37,583 bases of DNA from Acidobacteriota bacterium (GCA_020853255.1 JADYZI010000141.1:1-37583); one strand, 5' to 3'; shown: positions 7,930 through 17,314, numbered from the stretch's first letter. Notes: generated from the letters alone by a model not told the origin. Made by a program: numbers and translations.

Positions 7930-8856
7930 ATGTATAAAGAGTTTTTCAATCTAAAGGAATATCCGTTCGGCCTGACGCCAGACCCGAAATTCATTGTTTT
8001 TACCCCAAGCTACAACGAGCTTTTGGCTAGTTTGTATTATGGGATAGAAATGGCAAAGGGCTTGATAGTGCTGACGGGAGAGGTCGGAACCGGAAAGTCG
8101 ACCGCCTTGCGTTGGATAATTCGCCGGCTTGATTCAAGCGTCCTGGCCGCGTATATCGTAAATCCGCATCTTTCGATCGAAGAGTTTTATCACCACATCG
8201 CGGAAATGCTTGGGATAACTGAATGGTCAAACAAGACCGAGCTGCTGAACGAAATGGCGAAGCTGCTCGAAGACCGTCATCGTCGCGGACTCCGCACGGT
8301 CTTGATCGTAGATGAAGCGCACGAGCTGCCGGATGAGGTTCTGGAAGAGATCCGGCTGCTTCTCAACCTGGAATCAGATAACGCAAAGCATCTTCAGATA
8401 ATTCTTACCGGCCAGCCTGAGTTTACGGAGACACTGCGGAGGCCGAGCCTGCGGCAGTTGAAGCAGCGTATCGCCCTGCGATGTGTAATGCCGGCGTTAG
8501 AGAGTGTGAATGAAGTAAAACGTTACATTACCGAACGCCTGTTTATCGCCGGTTCGCCTCAGCCCAATCTATTTTCGCCGTACGCGATCGATTATATCTT
8601 TCAATGTTCTGAAGGCATTCCGAGGCTTATCAACAATCTTTGCGATAACTCTATGATAGCGGCCTACGCGGCGGGCGATCAGATCATCAGCCGCAAGATG
8701 GTTGAGAGCGTTGCGGAAAACCTGGATCTTTTGCCGGACCGCGATAGTGTGCTGCCCAGCGACAGGCCCGTCGAAGCAGTACGCTCGGCCAGGGTTTTGA
8801 CGCCGGTCGGGCATGACGAACTACTTTCAGACCGGGGCCGCGTTAGCGCGAAATGA
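7930..8856 (+). CDS. ExeA-like AAA ATPase, XrtA locus type
   Basis: A cytoplasmic AAA+ ATPase of the ExeA/GspA-like group that recurs in XrtA polysaccharide loci. It has Walker A GEVGTGKST at residues 50-58, Walker B TVLIVDEAHEL with Asp128 and Glu129, and the LTGQPEF sensor region. The opening MYKEFFNLKEYPFGLTPDPKF is typical of the family. The 308-residue protein ends in a polar tail. Its exact job is unknown; members are thought to power assembly or secretion steps. It lies 41 bp after the chain-length gene and 45 bp before the BY-kinase gene, consistent with one operon. Confidence 0.9.
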   Translation: MYKEFFNLKEYPFGLTPDPKFIVFTPSYNELLASLYYGIEMAKGLIVLTGEVGTGKSTALRWIIRRLDSSVLAAYIVNPHLSIEEFYHHIAEMLGITEWSNKTELLNEMAKLLEDRHRRGLRTVLIVDEAHELPDEVLEEIRLLLNLESDNAKHLQIILTGQPEFTETLRRPSLRQLKQRIALRCVMPALESVNEVKRYITERLFIAGSPQPNLFSPYAIDYIFQCSEGIPRLINNLCDNSMIAAYAAGDQIISRKMVESVAENLDLLPDRDSVLPSDRPVEAVRSARVLTPVGHDELLSDRGRVSAK

Positions 8857-8901
8857 GAATGAAAGCGTAACTCCCGTGTGACGATCGGTTGGGGGTTGAT
8901 G

Positions 8902-9885
8902 ATGAAATTTCTAAAGACAATACAAAAGTACGAAAGCGAGTTTCCGGCCGAGGGCGAAGACGTTCTCACGGTTGAAACGATCGAGGACCCGGAGGTTGAT
9001 AATCTCCCGCCGGGGCCGCTGTCGGCGCCTGACCTTCGTATCGGAGCACCGAGAACTGAGGTATCAGTCACAAATGAAAAGATAGTTGCCGCGGTAACCG
9101 GCCAGAGCGCCCGGATGACGCCGCTCATGCCTCTCGATACCGGATCGCTCGGCGAACTTTCGCAGGTTACTACCGCTATCGTCAACGTCGAAAATGTGAA
9201 TCCGCGGCTTGTTTCTATCACCGATCCAAAATCGCCCTATTGTGAAGAATATCGAAATCTAAGAACACAGATCCTGCACCGGAGCAAGAAACGGAAACTC
9301 CAGGCGATCGTTATTGCGAGTGTGGGGCCATCTGAAGGAAAATCGGTTACGGCTATCAATCTTTCGTGGCTGTTTGCACAGGCGGACGGCGTCCGGATTT
9401 TGATCATCGACAGTGACCTTCGCCGGCCAAGCATTGCGGAATATCTTGGGATCGAGACACGATCGGGATTGTCAGAGGTGCTGTCCGATAAGGCATCGCT
9501 GAGTGAATCTATCGTACAATTGCAGCCCGCCGGCTTATATATTTTGCCTGGTGGGAGCCCGCGGAGCGATGTCGCCGAAATGATCTCGGGCCCGCGTTTT
9601 TCTGAGATCCTGAAAGAGGCACGGACATTTTTCGACTTCGTTATCATTGACGCTCCGCCGTTGGGAATATTCACCGATGCATCGCTGCTGATCAATCAGA
9701 CGGACGGAGCTCTGCTGGTCATTCGGGCGGAGCACACAAAATACAAGGATGTTGACAGGATCCTCGATTCGTTACCCCGTGAGAGGATGCTGGGCACAAT
9801 ATTGAACCAGTCGGAAGTCCCGTTGATGGACGAAAGCTATTATAAATATGGCTTGTACGATCGGAATGAGCCCGTACGGGCCTGA
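8902..9885 (+). CDS. BY-kinase-like tyrosine autokinase (CpsD/Wzc C-domain type)
   Basis: A bacterial tyrosine kinase that partners the upstream Wzz-like protein and controls polymer length and export by cycles of autophosphorylation. The P-loop SVGPSEGKSV is at residues 140-149, Walker A' (ILIIDSDLRRP) at 166-176 and Walker B (VIIDAPP) at 247-253. The C-terminus has a short tyrosine cluster: Tyr313, 314, 316 and 319. The EEYRNLRTQI region before the P-loop is typical. I prefer the ATG at 8902 (or the adjacent 8899) because a TGGGGG site lies just upstream; a GTG at 8878 is possible but has no better site. The first ~100 residues are variable and acidic. Confidence 0.9.
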   Translation: MKFLKTIQKYESEFPAEGEDVLTVETIEDPEVDNLPPGPLSAPDLRIGAPRTEVSVTNEKIVAAVTGQSARMTPLMPLDTGSLGELSQVTTAIVNVENVNPRLVSITDPKSPYCEEYRNLRTQILHRSKKRKLQAIVIASVGPSEGKSVTAINLSWLFAQADGVRILIIDSDLRRPSIAEYLGIETRSGLSEVLSDKASLSESIVQLQPAGLYILPGGSPRSDVAEMISGPRFSEILKEARTFFDFVIIDAPPLGIFTDASLLINQTDGALLVIRAEHTKYKDVDRILDSLPRERMLGTILNQSEVPLMDESYYKYGLYDRNEPVRA

Positions 9886-9898
9886 GCTGTAGTTAGCG

Positions 9899-11305
9899 AT
9901 GAGTACCAAATTCAGCCCACGCATGGCCGGCCTTATAGCGGCCGATGTAGCGATAGTTTTTATTGCTATCATGCTTGCGCTCTATCTGCGTCTGGGTTGG
10001 GAAGGTACGGCCTACCAGGTCATCGAGAACAACGCGCTGAACAAGGTGGCCCTTGCTGCGGTTATCTGCCTGGTCACTATCTACCTGTATGACCTATACG
10101 ACTATGGCGTGATGCACAACCGGCGGGAGTTGCTCTTTCGCCTTGTGCAGGTGACCGGTATTGCCTGGACGATACTGGCCATTCTCTATTATCTTGTCCC
10201 GCCACTGATGATAGGCCGTGGGACGGTGATCTACTCAGTCGTGCTGACGCTGGTGTTGCTGCTCGGTTGGCGAACGTGCATCCACTACCTGACCGGACAT
10301 CCAGACCTGGGCGAAAAGGTGCTTATCCTCGGTGCCGGCAAAGCTGCCGCGGCAACGGCGAATATTGTCTATGCACGACGCGATGCGGGCTATCGTATTG
10401 CCGGATTTGTAGCGGTTCCGGGTGTCGAGAACGGTGATTCACCGCGATCACGGGCCGAGCTAGGCGAAGCAGCTATCCTGGGCAGTTCTGAACAGTTGGA
10501 AGCAATAGTTGCCGAGCGAAAGATCGACCGAATCGTCGTTGCGCTGGCGCAGAGGCGCGGAAATTTCCCGACAGAATCGCTGCTTAGAATGAGCCTGGAA
10601 AACAGCGTTGATATCGAGGAAAGCTCTTCATTCTACGAACGCGTTACCGGGCAAGTTCACCTGGACATGCTGCGGCCTTCGTGGCTCATCTTTTCGGGAC
10701 GGGAACGCGATACGAAACTTGTGGTCGTGCTTCGCGAGATAGTGAATCGGTCACTGGCCCTTATCGGCGTAATCCTTTCTTTCCCGATCGGGATCCTGGC
10801 AGCGATAATCATCAAACTCGAATCTTCGGGGCCCGTGTTTTACAGACAGGAGCGGGTCGGCAAGGACGGCCTACGCTTTGAATTAATGAAGTTCCGTTCA
10901 ATGTACAATGACGCCGAAGCGGATGGGACCCCGGTTTGGGCCTCATCTGATGACGACCGCGTGACCAGGTTTGGCAAGCTGATCCGAAAGGTCAGGATCG
11001 ATGAGATCCCGCAATTTTGGAATATTCTGAAGGGCGAGATGAGTTTCATCGGCCCGCGGCCGGAACGGCCCCATTTCGTTGCCGAGTTGACGGATCAAAT
11101 ACCGTTCTACGGACATCGCCATCTTGTCGCGCCCGGCCTGACCGGGTGGGCGCAGATAAAATATCCTTACGGTGCATCGGTAGAGGACGCCAGAGAAAAA
11201 CTTCAATACGACCTGTATTACATCAAGAACCAATCGCTGGCCCTTGATGCAATAATTATTTTTGAGACGGTAAAAACGGTACTCTTTGGAATAGGGGGCC
11301 GATAG
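9899..11305 (+). CDS. Polyprenyl-phosphate sugar transferase initiating chain synthesis
   Basis: It transfers the first sugar phosphate from a nucleotide sugar to undecaprenyl phosphate at the inner membrane. The 468 residues have four N-terminal membrane helices (about 11-125), a Rossmann-like CoA-binding domain starting with VLILGAGKAAAA (141-152), a further helix at about 285-305, and the C-terminal transferase domain with GPVFYRQERVGKDG (311-324), MKFRSMYNDAE, RKVRIDEIPQFWNILKGEMS and GPRPERP. This is the WbaP/EpsB group found in XrtA loci. The sugar specificity cannot be read from sequence. It begins 13 bp after the kinase gene and ends 14 bp before the export gene. Confidence 0.94.
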   Translation: MSTKFSPRMAGLIAADVAIVFIAIMLALYLRLGWEGTAYQVIENNALNKVALAAVICLVTIYLYDLYDYGVMHNRRELLFRLVQVTGIAWTILAILYYLVPPLMIGRGTVIYSVVLTLVLLLGWRTCIHYLTGHPDLGEKVLILGAGKAAAATANIVYARRDAGYRIAGFVAVPGVENGDSPRSRAELGEAAILGSSEQLEAIVAERKIDRIVVALAQRRGNFPTESLLRMSLENSVDIEESSSFYERVTGQVHLDMLRPSWLIFSGRERDTKLVVVLREIVNRSLALIGVILSFPIGILAAIIIKLESSGPVFYRQERVGKDGLRFELMKFRSMYNDAEADGTPVWASSDDDRVTRFGKLIRKVRIDEIPQFWNILKGEMSFIGPRPERPHFVAELTDQIPFYGHRHLVAPGLTGWAQIKYPYGASVEDAREKLQYDLYYIKNQSLALDAIIIFETVKTVLFGIGGR

Positions 11306-11319
11306 GGGTGGGAGACCTA

Positions 11320-12027
11320 ATGAAGTACAACACACTAATTTCACGGTGGATCGCGGCAACCGCCATGGCCGTGCTATTTTCGATCGTGATCGCGGCCCAA
11401 CCGCCGAAGCCCGTTTCGGATGAAGAGGCTGAGTTGCTGCCATACTACAACAACTATTTGCGCGCCTATCATCTCGGCCCGGAAGATGTGATCTCGGTGG
11501 ATGTTTTTGGCGAGCCTAATTATTCCAAGACAGGAATTGTCATCCCGCCGACCGCGAAGATATCATATCCGCTGGTCTCAGGTGGAGTTTTCGTCGGTGG
11601 AAAGACGACCGACGAGGTGGCCGCAGAGATCAAGAAGCGGCTTGATGAATACATAATCGACCCACAGGTAACCGTGACTTTAGATAAGGTCGGCTCGGCG
11701 CGATTCGGAGTGCTCGGCAAGGTCGCTACTCCGGGTGTTCGAGTGATGAATCGGCGTTATAGTGTTTATGAGGCTATAGCAGAGGCTGGCGGCATCGCGA
11801 ACGGCGGAGACTCCAAGCGAGTGGTTCTTTTGCGAATGTCCCGCGACGGCTCGTTTGCCAGGACGATGATAGATCTTAGCCAGATAACCAAGGGCGAAAG
11901 CGAGGTACCGTATTTGCTGCCTGGTGACCAATTGATCGTACCGGAAAAGAAGTGGAGTATCTCGAAGATAATGGAGACGATCGGAAAAGCCAGCGCGGCC
12001 CGGATACTGTTCGGCTCGCCATTCTAA
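11320..12027 (+). CDS. Wza-like polysaccharide export protein
   Basis: A periplasmic/outer-membrane export protein with a Poly_export domain (YHLGPEDVISVDVFGEPNYSKT) followed by an SLBB-like beta-grasp segment (GKVATPGVRVMNRRYSVYEAIAEAGGI) and the closing PYLLPGDQLIVPEK. I chose the ATG at 11320 because GGGAG lies 6 nt upstream and it gives a clean signal peptide (cleavage near VIAA-QPP); a GTG at 11308 is in frame. The 235-residue product has no lipobox cysteine after the signal peptide, unlike Wza lipoproteins, and is shorter than Wza. How it is held in the envelope is therefore unclear. Confidence 0.88.
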   Translation: MKYNTLISRWIAATAMAVLFSIVIAAQPPKPVSDEEAELLPYYNNYLRAYHLGPEDVISVDVFGEPNYSKTGIVIPPTAKISYPLVSGGVFVGGKTTDEVAAEIKKRLDEYIIDPQVTVTLDKVGSARFGVLGKVATPGVRVMNRRYSVYEAIAEAGGIANGGDSKRVVLLRMSRDGSFARTMIDLSQITKGESEVPYLLPGDQLIVPEKKWSISKIMETIGKASAARILFGSPF

Positions 12028-12053
12028 CGGCTGTATTTTTCCCGACTATAGAG

Positions 12054-13043
12054 ATGCGTACCCGGTCGTTAATGCTTATACTGGCCGCCATTTCCAGCGT
12101 CGTCACGGCGGCCGGAGCGGAATGGCAGAAGCGAGATTCAGGGGTACTTGCCTGGCTTTACGCTGTGGAATTCCTGGACGCCGAACGCGGATTTGCGGCG
12201 GGCACCAACGGCACCCTGTTGGCAACGTCGGATGGCGGGGCCTCGTGGCAAAAACTGCATGTGCCATCGTCCGATACGATCCGTGACGTACATTTCGTTG
12301 ACAGTTTGAATGGCTGGATGCTCTGCGATCGGGGACGGGCCGTGAGCGGAAAAAATCCCGCATATTTGATGCGAACGATCGATGGCGGAAAGACGTGGTC
12401 AGTGGTTGAGCTTGCAAATTCACCTGAACGTTTTAGCCGGATGTTCTTTGCGTCGGATGGCGGATTTCTCGTTGGCGAAGGCGGGGTGATCGCGGGTCTG
12501 CCTGAAGTAGACAGGGCGGAGGTCCGGCACTGGCTGCCTGTTAAATTCCGCATGCTCGATGGTGCGATGGTTGGCGGATCTCGCATGATCCTGGTGGGCG
12601 GCGGCGGCACGCTGATCCTCAGCGATGACAATGGACGCAGCTGGCAAAACCCTGCCTTTCCTCTTTCCGGGCCAGCACAAAAATTAAACTCGGTATTTTT
12701 TGCCGACAGTGCGAACGGATGGGCCGCCGGTGCGGACGGGATGATATTCTCTTCTGGTGATCGCGGAAGGTCGTGGAGGCCGTTAGTTTCAGGAACTGAG
12801 GCGGAACTTCTGGACGTTGGTTTTTATGACCCTGCGAACGGATTTGCTGTTGGGGAAGGCGGCATCGTACTCGGGACGAGCAACCGTGGCGTGACGTGGA
12901 CGTCGGAGAAAAGTGGAACGCGCCACAGATTGGAGCGAATAGCCTTCGCGGGTAAACGGCCGGTGGCTGTTGGCTTTGGCGGGACGATCATATCGACGGG
13001 ACCGCCTTATCGACAATATATGCAAGGCAGGGAACAACAATAA
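12054..13043 (+). CDS. Secreted YCF48-like beta-propeller protein
   Basis: The 329-residue product has a signal peptide (1-22, ending AAGA) and then a repeat structure with five Asp-box-like motifs: SDGGASW (59-65), IDGGKTW (109-115), DDNGRSW (191-197), GDRGRSW (235-241) and SNRGVTW (276-282). These are interleaved with NGWAAGADG / NGFAVGEGG blades. This is the YCF48/BNR propeller fold, used as an assembly factor in photosystem II and found in many secreted bacterial proteins of unknown role. No sialidase catalytic residues are evident. I selected the ATG at 12054 because it starts the signal peptide; the open frame upstream overlaps the export gene. It lies within the operon, 26 bp after the export gene and 1 bp before amidotransferase 1. 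Confidence 0.85.
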   Translation: MRTRSLMLILAAISSVVTAAGAEWQKRDSGVLAWLYAVEFLDAERGFAAGTNGTLLATSDGGASWQKLHVPSSDTIRDVHFVDSLNGWMLCDRGRAVSGKNPAYLMRTIDGGKTWSVVELANSPERFSRMFFASDGGFLVGEGGVIAGLPEVDRAEVRHWLPVKFRMLDGAMVGGSRMILVGGGGTLILSDDNGRSWQNPAFPLSGPAQKLNSVFFADSANGWAAGADGMIFSSGDRGRSWRPLVSGTEAELLDVGFYDPANGFAVGEGGIVLGTSNRGVTWTSEKSGTRHRLERIAFAGKRPVAVGFGGTIISTGPPYRQYMQGREQQ

Positions 13044-13044
13044 A

Positions 13045-14943
13045 ATGTGCGGTATTGTCGGTATAGCCGGGGACTACGCCCGCGACGAATGCCTGGCCGT
13101 TGTCGGTCGAATGAATCAGTCGATAGTCCACCGCGGCCCTGATGATGAGGGAGCGTGGGCCGAAGACGGATTTGGCTTTGGCATGCGGCGGCTCTCGATC
13201 ATTGACCTTGCGGGCGGGCGGCAGCCTATCTGGGATGAATCGGCCGGCCGCGGCATTGTTTTTAACGGCGAGGTTTACAATTACCGCTCGCTGCGTCAGC
13301 AGCTCGCATCGCGGGGTGTAGGAGGTTGGACGACTGAAAGTGATACGGAAGTGGTCCTAAAAACCCTTGTAGCCAAGGGTGAGGCCGTTATTCACGACTG
13401 GAACGGAATGTTCGCCGTCGCGGCCTGGGATAAAAACGTAAAGTCACTTTTGCTTGTCCGCGACCGCATGGGAGTCAAGCCGCTCTATTATTATTGGGAC
13501 GGCCGAACATTTCTCTTTGCGTCCGAGATCAAGGCGATACTGGCTTCCGGGTTGGTCGAGCGCCGCCTTGATAAACAGGCCCTGTGGGATTATCTCACCT
13601 TCCGATATGTACCGGGCCCCAATTCAATTTGGAAGGATATAAAGAAGCTTCCGCCCGGCCATCTGCTGCGGTTCACGCAAGGCGGACCGCCCGTGATCGA
13701 GCGATATTGGGAGAGCGATGTTGTCAGCGATGCCCTGGAGCCAAGGCCCGAACGCGAGACGGACGCCGAGTTTGCGAAGCTGTTTCTTGACGCGGTTGAA
13801 TTGAGACTAGTCGCGGCGGATGTTCCGGTCGGTGTGTTTTTGAGTGGTGGTCTTGATTCAAGCGCCATCGCCGCTGCCGCAGTTGAGCTTGGCCACCGTA
13901 ATTTTCATACCTTCTCGGTCGGATTTGAGGAAGGCGGTTATTACTCCGAATTGGGATATGCCGAACAGGTCGCCCGGCACGTGGGCGCGCAGTATCACGA
14001 TGTTGTACTGAACGAAAAGAAATTCCATCAAATGCTGCCAGAAGTGGTTTATGCGACCGATGAGCCGCTGGCTGACCTTTCGACCATCTCGGTCCTTGCC
14101 CTGTCGCGGCTTGCGCGCGAACACGTGAAAGTTGTTCTTTCCGGTGAGGGTAGCGACGAGATACTGGCTGGTTATGACTTTGACCGGGCCGAGCGGGAAT
14201 GGAATCGTGTTCGCCTCCTTCAGCGTTTTCCGAACGCGCTCAAGGTAGGAGCGGCATTCACACGATTGGGCCCCGGCGGACTTCACCGAAGGGCTGAAAA
14301 GGTTGCCAACCTTCCGCTTCAAAATTGGAACAGGATCGCATTGCCGCATATAACCGGAAATTTCGATCAAGCGGAAAAAGAGGCCCTTTTGCCCGACGAG
14401 TGCTGGGAACGCAGCGATCGTATCGTGTCGGCACGGTACGAGGCCGCGGGCTCGGCCGACCCGCTTCAGCAGATACTTTCGGTCTATCAGAAAGACTGGC
14501 TTGTCGAGGACCTGTTGATGAAAGCGGACAAGGCGACCATGGCCGCTTCGCTTGAAGCCCGCACGCCGTTCCTCGATTACCGGCTTGTCGAATGGGCCAA
14601 CCGCCAGCCCAATTCTGTAAAGGTACGGCGCAATGGGATCAACCAGTACGAAACAAAAAGCGTTCTCCGCCGGTTTTGTGCAAAACGGCTCCCAAAGACC
14701 ATCATCGACCGGCCAAAGCGAGGGTTTCCTGATCCGGCTAACCAATGGATCGCGAATGGCTTGCACTCGTGGGCACACGAGACTCTGCTCAGTTCGCAAA
14801 GCAGGTTGGGGGCGGCACTATTTCACCCAGCGGTCGAACGCAGCCTTGCCGAAGCAAAAGGAGGCAGTGACGGAGCGGCGAACCGTGTTTGGGCACTGAT
14901 CGTCCTTGAATTATGGATACAGGCGTGGGGCGTGACGATTTGA
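13045..14943 (+). CDS. Asparagine-synthetase-like amidotransferase 1
   Basis: A glutamine-dependent amidotransferase of the AsnB family. The N-terminal class II glutaminase domain starts with the nucleophile Cys2 (MCGIVG) and carries RGPDDEG and FNGEVYN. The C-terminal synthetase domain has the ATP PP-loop SGGLDSS at 267-273. At 632 residues it is a full-length member. Related proteins occur in XrtA loci (exosortase-A-associated amidotransferase), where they probably transfer an amide to a sugar or sugar-linked acid rather than make free asparagine; the substrate is unknown. The ATG at 13045 is fixed by Cys2, and the preceding gene stops at 13043. It ends 5 bp from the convergent FemAB-like gene. 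Confidence 0.93.
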   Translation: MCGIVGIAGDYARDECLAVVGRMNQSIVHRGPDDEGAWAEDGFGFGMRRLSIIDLAGGRQPIWDESAGRGIVFNGEVYNYRSLRQQLASRGVGGWTTESDTEVVLKTLVAKGEAVIHDWNGMFAVAAWDKNVKSLLLVRDRMGVKPLYYYWDGRTFLFASEIKAILASGLVERRLDKQALWDYLTFRYVPGPNSIWKDIKKLPPGHLLRFTQGGPPVIERYWESDVVSDALEPRPERETDAEFAKLFLDAVELRLVAADVPVGVFLSGGLDSSAIAAAAVELGHRNFHTFSVGFEEGGYYSELGYAEQVARHVGAQYHDVVLNEKKFHQMLPEVVYATDEPLADLSTISVLALSRLAREHVKVVLSGEGSDEILAGYDFDRAEREWNRVRLLQRFPNALKVGAAFTRLGPGGLHRRAEKVANLPLQNWNRIALPHITGNFDQAEKEALLPDECWERSDRIVSARYEAAGSADPLQQILSVYQKDWLVEDLLMKADKATMAASLEARTPFLDYRLVEWANRQPNSVKVRRNGINQYETKSVLRRFCAKRLPKTIIDRPKRGFPDPANQWIANGLHSWAHETLLSSQSRLGAALFHPAVERSLAEAKGGSDGAANRVWALIVLELWIQAWGVTI

Positions 14944-14948
14944 TGAGA

Positions 14949-15905
14949 TCAGCCTCTCAGTAGAGACGCGGCCCGTGTCACGACCTTATTGAAAAAGTTT
15001 CCGGTAAAGAACTCCGCTGATTCCAGTTCCACACGCGTTGCCCCCATTCCCAATTTGAACTCCTGCAGGCCGCCGCTGTGTTCATCGGCACCGCCAAGAT
15101 TAAAGACCTGGAGACCCTCGATCTGCAGCAGGGCCGCAGCTTCCGAGAAAACAAAATGCGACGCTCCTATCTCACGCCCGTGCTCACTTGTCCCCGAACT
15201 CTGCCCATAGGCACCAGATCGGCTTTTCGCGATTAGAAGGCTGCTGTACACCTGATTGTTCCTGACCGCCTGAAAGAGTTGCCCAGCATGGCAATCGAGA
15301 AAGGCATCGACCAGTTGGCGGCCTGTTTCGGCGTCGATCGACTCGCCGCGCCGGCGCCGTCGGTCAAGGGACAGGTTGGATAGCCTGACGTGAGTATCGC
15401 GGCTCAGCCCATCATCTACCCGTGTAATTTCAAGGCCGGCCGATCTGGCCGCTGAGATCTGTCGCCGATGCCGCCTGTTCATTATCTTCGAAAGGTCGGG
15501 AACGGTAAGGTCTATCGCATATTCGCCTCGCTTCTTGAACGAAACTCGCTGACGCGTATCAGGTATCGCGGCCACCGCCGATGCAAAGCTATTTACGCTG
15601 AGCACGGAAATGCCTCGGATGCGACACTCATCGAACAAGCCCTGCCAGAAAACCTCGTCATCGGTCGTTTTCGGCAGAGATGTTACCTCAAGCCGAGAAT
15701 TCATGCGGCCCCGCGTCAGAAAGCTAAGACATCCTAAGAGGATACGGCCGCCTTCTTCCACAACGATCGCGAGCACTTCGGCCCCCAGTTGCCGCCGAAC
15801 CATTGCATATTCGTTCGTCGCGAAAGGGTTCGCCGGGTCAAGGGCCGCGATCGAGGTGATGACATCGGCACAAGGGTTATCAATGGATCTGAAGGTAATT
15901 GGCAC
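14949..15905 (-). CDS. FemAB/GNAT-like transferase (Acetyltransf_6 type)
   Basis: A 318-residue protein of the FemAB-like double-GNAT group, with the characteristic basic segment MNRRHRRQISAARSAGLEI in the middle and the closing GGADEHSGGLQEFKLGMGA seen in this family. FemAB proteins transfer amino acids from aminoacyl-tRNA to an amine, and the XrtA-associated members are often found in exopolysaccharide loci, so this could add an aminoacyl or acyl group to the polymer. The specific substrate is unknown. It starts at a GTG 5 bp after the toroid gene, so translation is probably coupled, and it is the last gene of a three-gene minus-strand unit. Confidence 0.82.
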   Translation of the reverse strand: MPITFRSIDNPCADVITSIAALDPANPFATNEYAMVRRQLGAEVLAIVVEEGGRILLGCLSFLTRGRMNSRLEVTSLPKTTDDEVFWQGLFDECRIRGISVLSVNSFASAVAAIPDTRQRVSFKKRGEYAIDLTVPDLSKIMNRRHRRQISAARSAGLEITRVDDGLSRDTHVRLSNLSLDRRRRRGESIDAETGRQLVDAFLDCHAGQLFQAVRNNQVYSSLLIAKSRSGAYGQSSGTSEHGREIGASHFVFSEAAALLQIEGLQVFNLGGADEHSGGLQEFKLGMGATRVELESAEFFTGNFFNKVVTRAASLLRG

Positions 15906-15910
15906 AACGA

Positions 15911-17308
15911 TCAGGACTCAGACCGAGCGTTCTTTTCGAGCAGCAGCGAGTCGATCAGGAATTTTGCGGCCCAGTTCGGATATTCGTACGTGCAATAACC
16001 ACCAGAGACGGGAAACGAGCCTTTTACGGCCCCGCGCGTCTCCAAAGGGCCCTCGAGGGCCATGGTGCGTCGGACAAACTTATTGGCCGCGAGAGCAGCT
16101 TCAAGGTAGCGCTTATCGCCCGTATATTCGTGCAGCAAGAACCAGCATGCCGCTATCTGCACGTTGCCGGTAAGGCATGACCAATCAACGGTCCCGTTCC
16201 AATTTTCATCCAGACGGCCGGGCAGGCTGCCGTCCGGCCTCACCGCCGTCAATAGGGCGTTTGCGGTACGTAGGGATGCAGCGAGAAATTCCTCTTCACC
16301 GGAAAACCGATATGCTTCAACAACGCCACGAAGGACGTATCCTATAGTGTGTGTCAGCGGGTGCTCGGGTTCCGATAGACAGCAATCACGGAACCATCCA
16401 TTTTCATTTTGCAAGCTAAGTGCCCATCGAATATTGGCAAGTGCAGCTTTGGCATAATCGCTTGACGGCTCAAGCCGTGCCGCTTCGAACAGGCCCCATG
16501 ACACGTGGGTCTCATATGCCTTGTCCGTCGGTTGGGCGAACGGCGACCGGTGGCTTCGCCAGCAGCCATCGTCGTCCTGTGTGGCGACCAGCCAATCGGC
16601 CGCACGTCGCATCGGCCCGCGATAGGCCTCCCCGAATTTCTCGGCCCCGCTAACCAGGCCAAGCAGGATCTGGCCGGTATTGAATGTCACAGGAATAACC
16701 GGCTCTGCCCCGATAACGCTTCCCTGAAAACCGCCGTCGGGGAACTGGATCGACACTAACCAATCGAGCATTAGCCTTGCGCGTGTTAGAACCTTCTTAT
16801 CGCCGGTCGATTCAGCGTACGCGATCAGCGTTGGAATAATGTAGCCGGTTGTTTCCGGATATGAAGAGTTCCAACCGTCGATCAAGCTAAAGTCGCGGGC
16901 GACACCGCCGTCTTGCGAGGCAGAGTTATCCTGCGCCCGACAAAGCCATTTTACAGAAGATTCCATGGCCTCTTCTACGCTTGGATCGCGGGCCGGAAGG
17001 CCCTGTAGGTCAGAATCCCGTTCAGAAGCAGCTTCGGCGGTTAGGCGCTCCGGTTCGATCGCATTTCGAAGTGAGCGTATGATCGATCGAATCATTGGAA
17101 GGTCAGTGGTAATGCGATGATAGGGACGGCGAGCGATCGGTTTGAGACAGGTCCTGCCGAACCAACCGATACATTCTATTGTCCTTTTTACCGAAAAGTC
17201 AAAAAAATGCCGCGCGGCATGGATCGAGCCATAGAACAGCACCGCGATCGCACCGCCGGCAAATTCCGCCTCGATGACCCAGTCGTATAATATGTTATAT
17301 CCGTTCAT
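15911..17308 (-). CDS. Alpha/alpha-toroid protein (prenyltransferase / six-hairpin glycosidase fold)
   Basis: I cannot assign a specific enzyme. The 465-residue product contains repeated helical hairpins with the aromatic/glycine signatures of alpha/alpha-barrel proteins: QFPDGGFQGS, ATQDDDGCWRSH, QNENGWFRDC and RPDGSLPGRLDENWNG. Such repeats are common to the terpene-cyclase/prenyltransferase toroids and to polysaccharide-acting six-hairpin enzymes. It has DGWNSSYPETTGYIIPTL near residue 145, also typical of carbohydrate-active toroids. The ATG at 17308 has AGATAGAG before it; an internal ATG near residue 72 is an alternative. The first ~70 residues have a hydrophobic stretch at about 15-28 but no clear signal peptide. 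It sits between the glycosyltransferase and FemAB-like genes with very short gaps. Confidence 0.78.
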   Translation of the reverse strand: MNGYNILYDWVIEAEFAGGAIAVLFYGSIHAARHFFDFSVKRTIECIGWFGRTCLKPIARRPYHRITTDLPMIRSIIRSLRNAIEPERLTAEAASERDSDLQGLPARDPSVEEAMESSVKWLCRAQDNSASQDGGVARDFSLIDGWNSSYPETTGYIIPTLIAYAESTGDKKVLTRARLMLDWLVSIQFPDGGFQGSVIGAEPVIPVTFNTGQILLGLVSGAEKFGEAYRGPMRRAADWLVATQDDDGCWRSHRSPFAQPTDKAYETHVSWGLFEAARLEPSSDYAKAALANIRWALSLQNENGWFRDCCLSEPEHPLTHTIGYVLRGVVEAYRFSGEEEFLAASLRTANALLTAVRPDGSLPGRLDENWNGTVDWSCLTGNVQIAACWFLLHEYTGDKRYLEAALAANKFVRRTMALEGPLETRGAVKGSFPVSGGYCTYEYPNWAAKFLIDSLLLEKNARSES

Positions 17309-17314
17309 CTCTAT

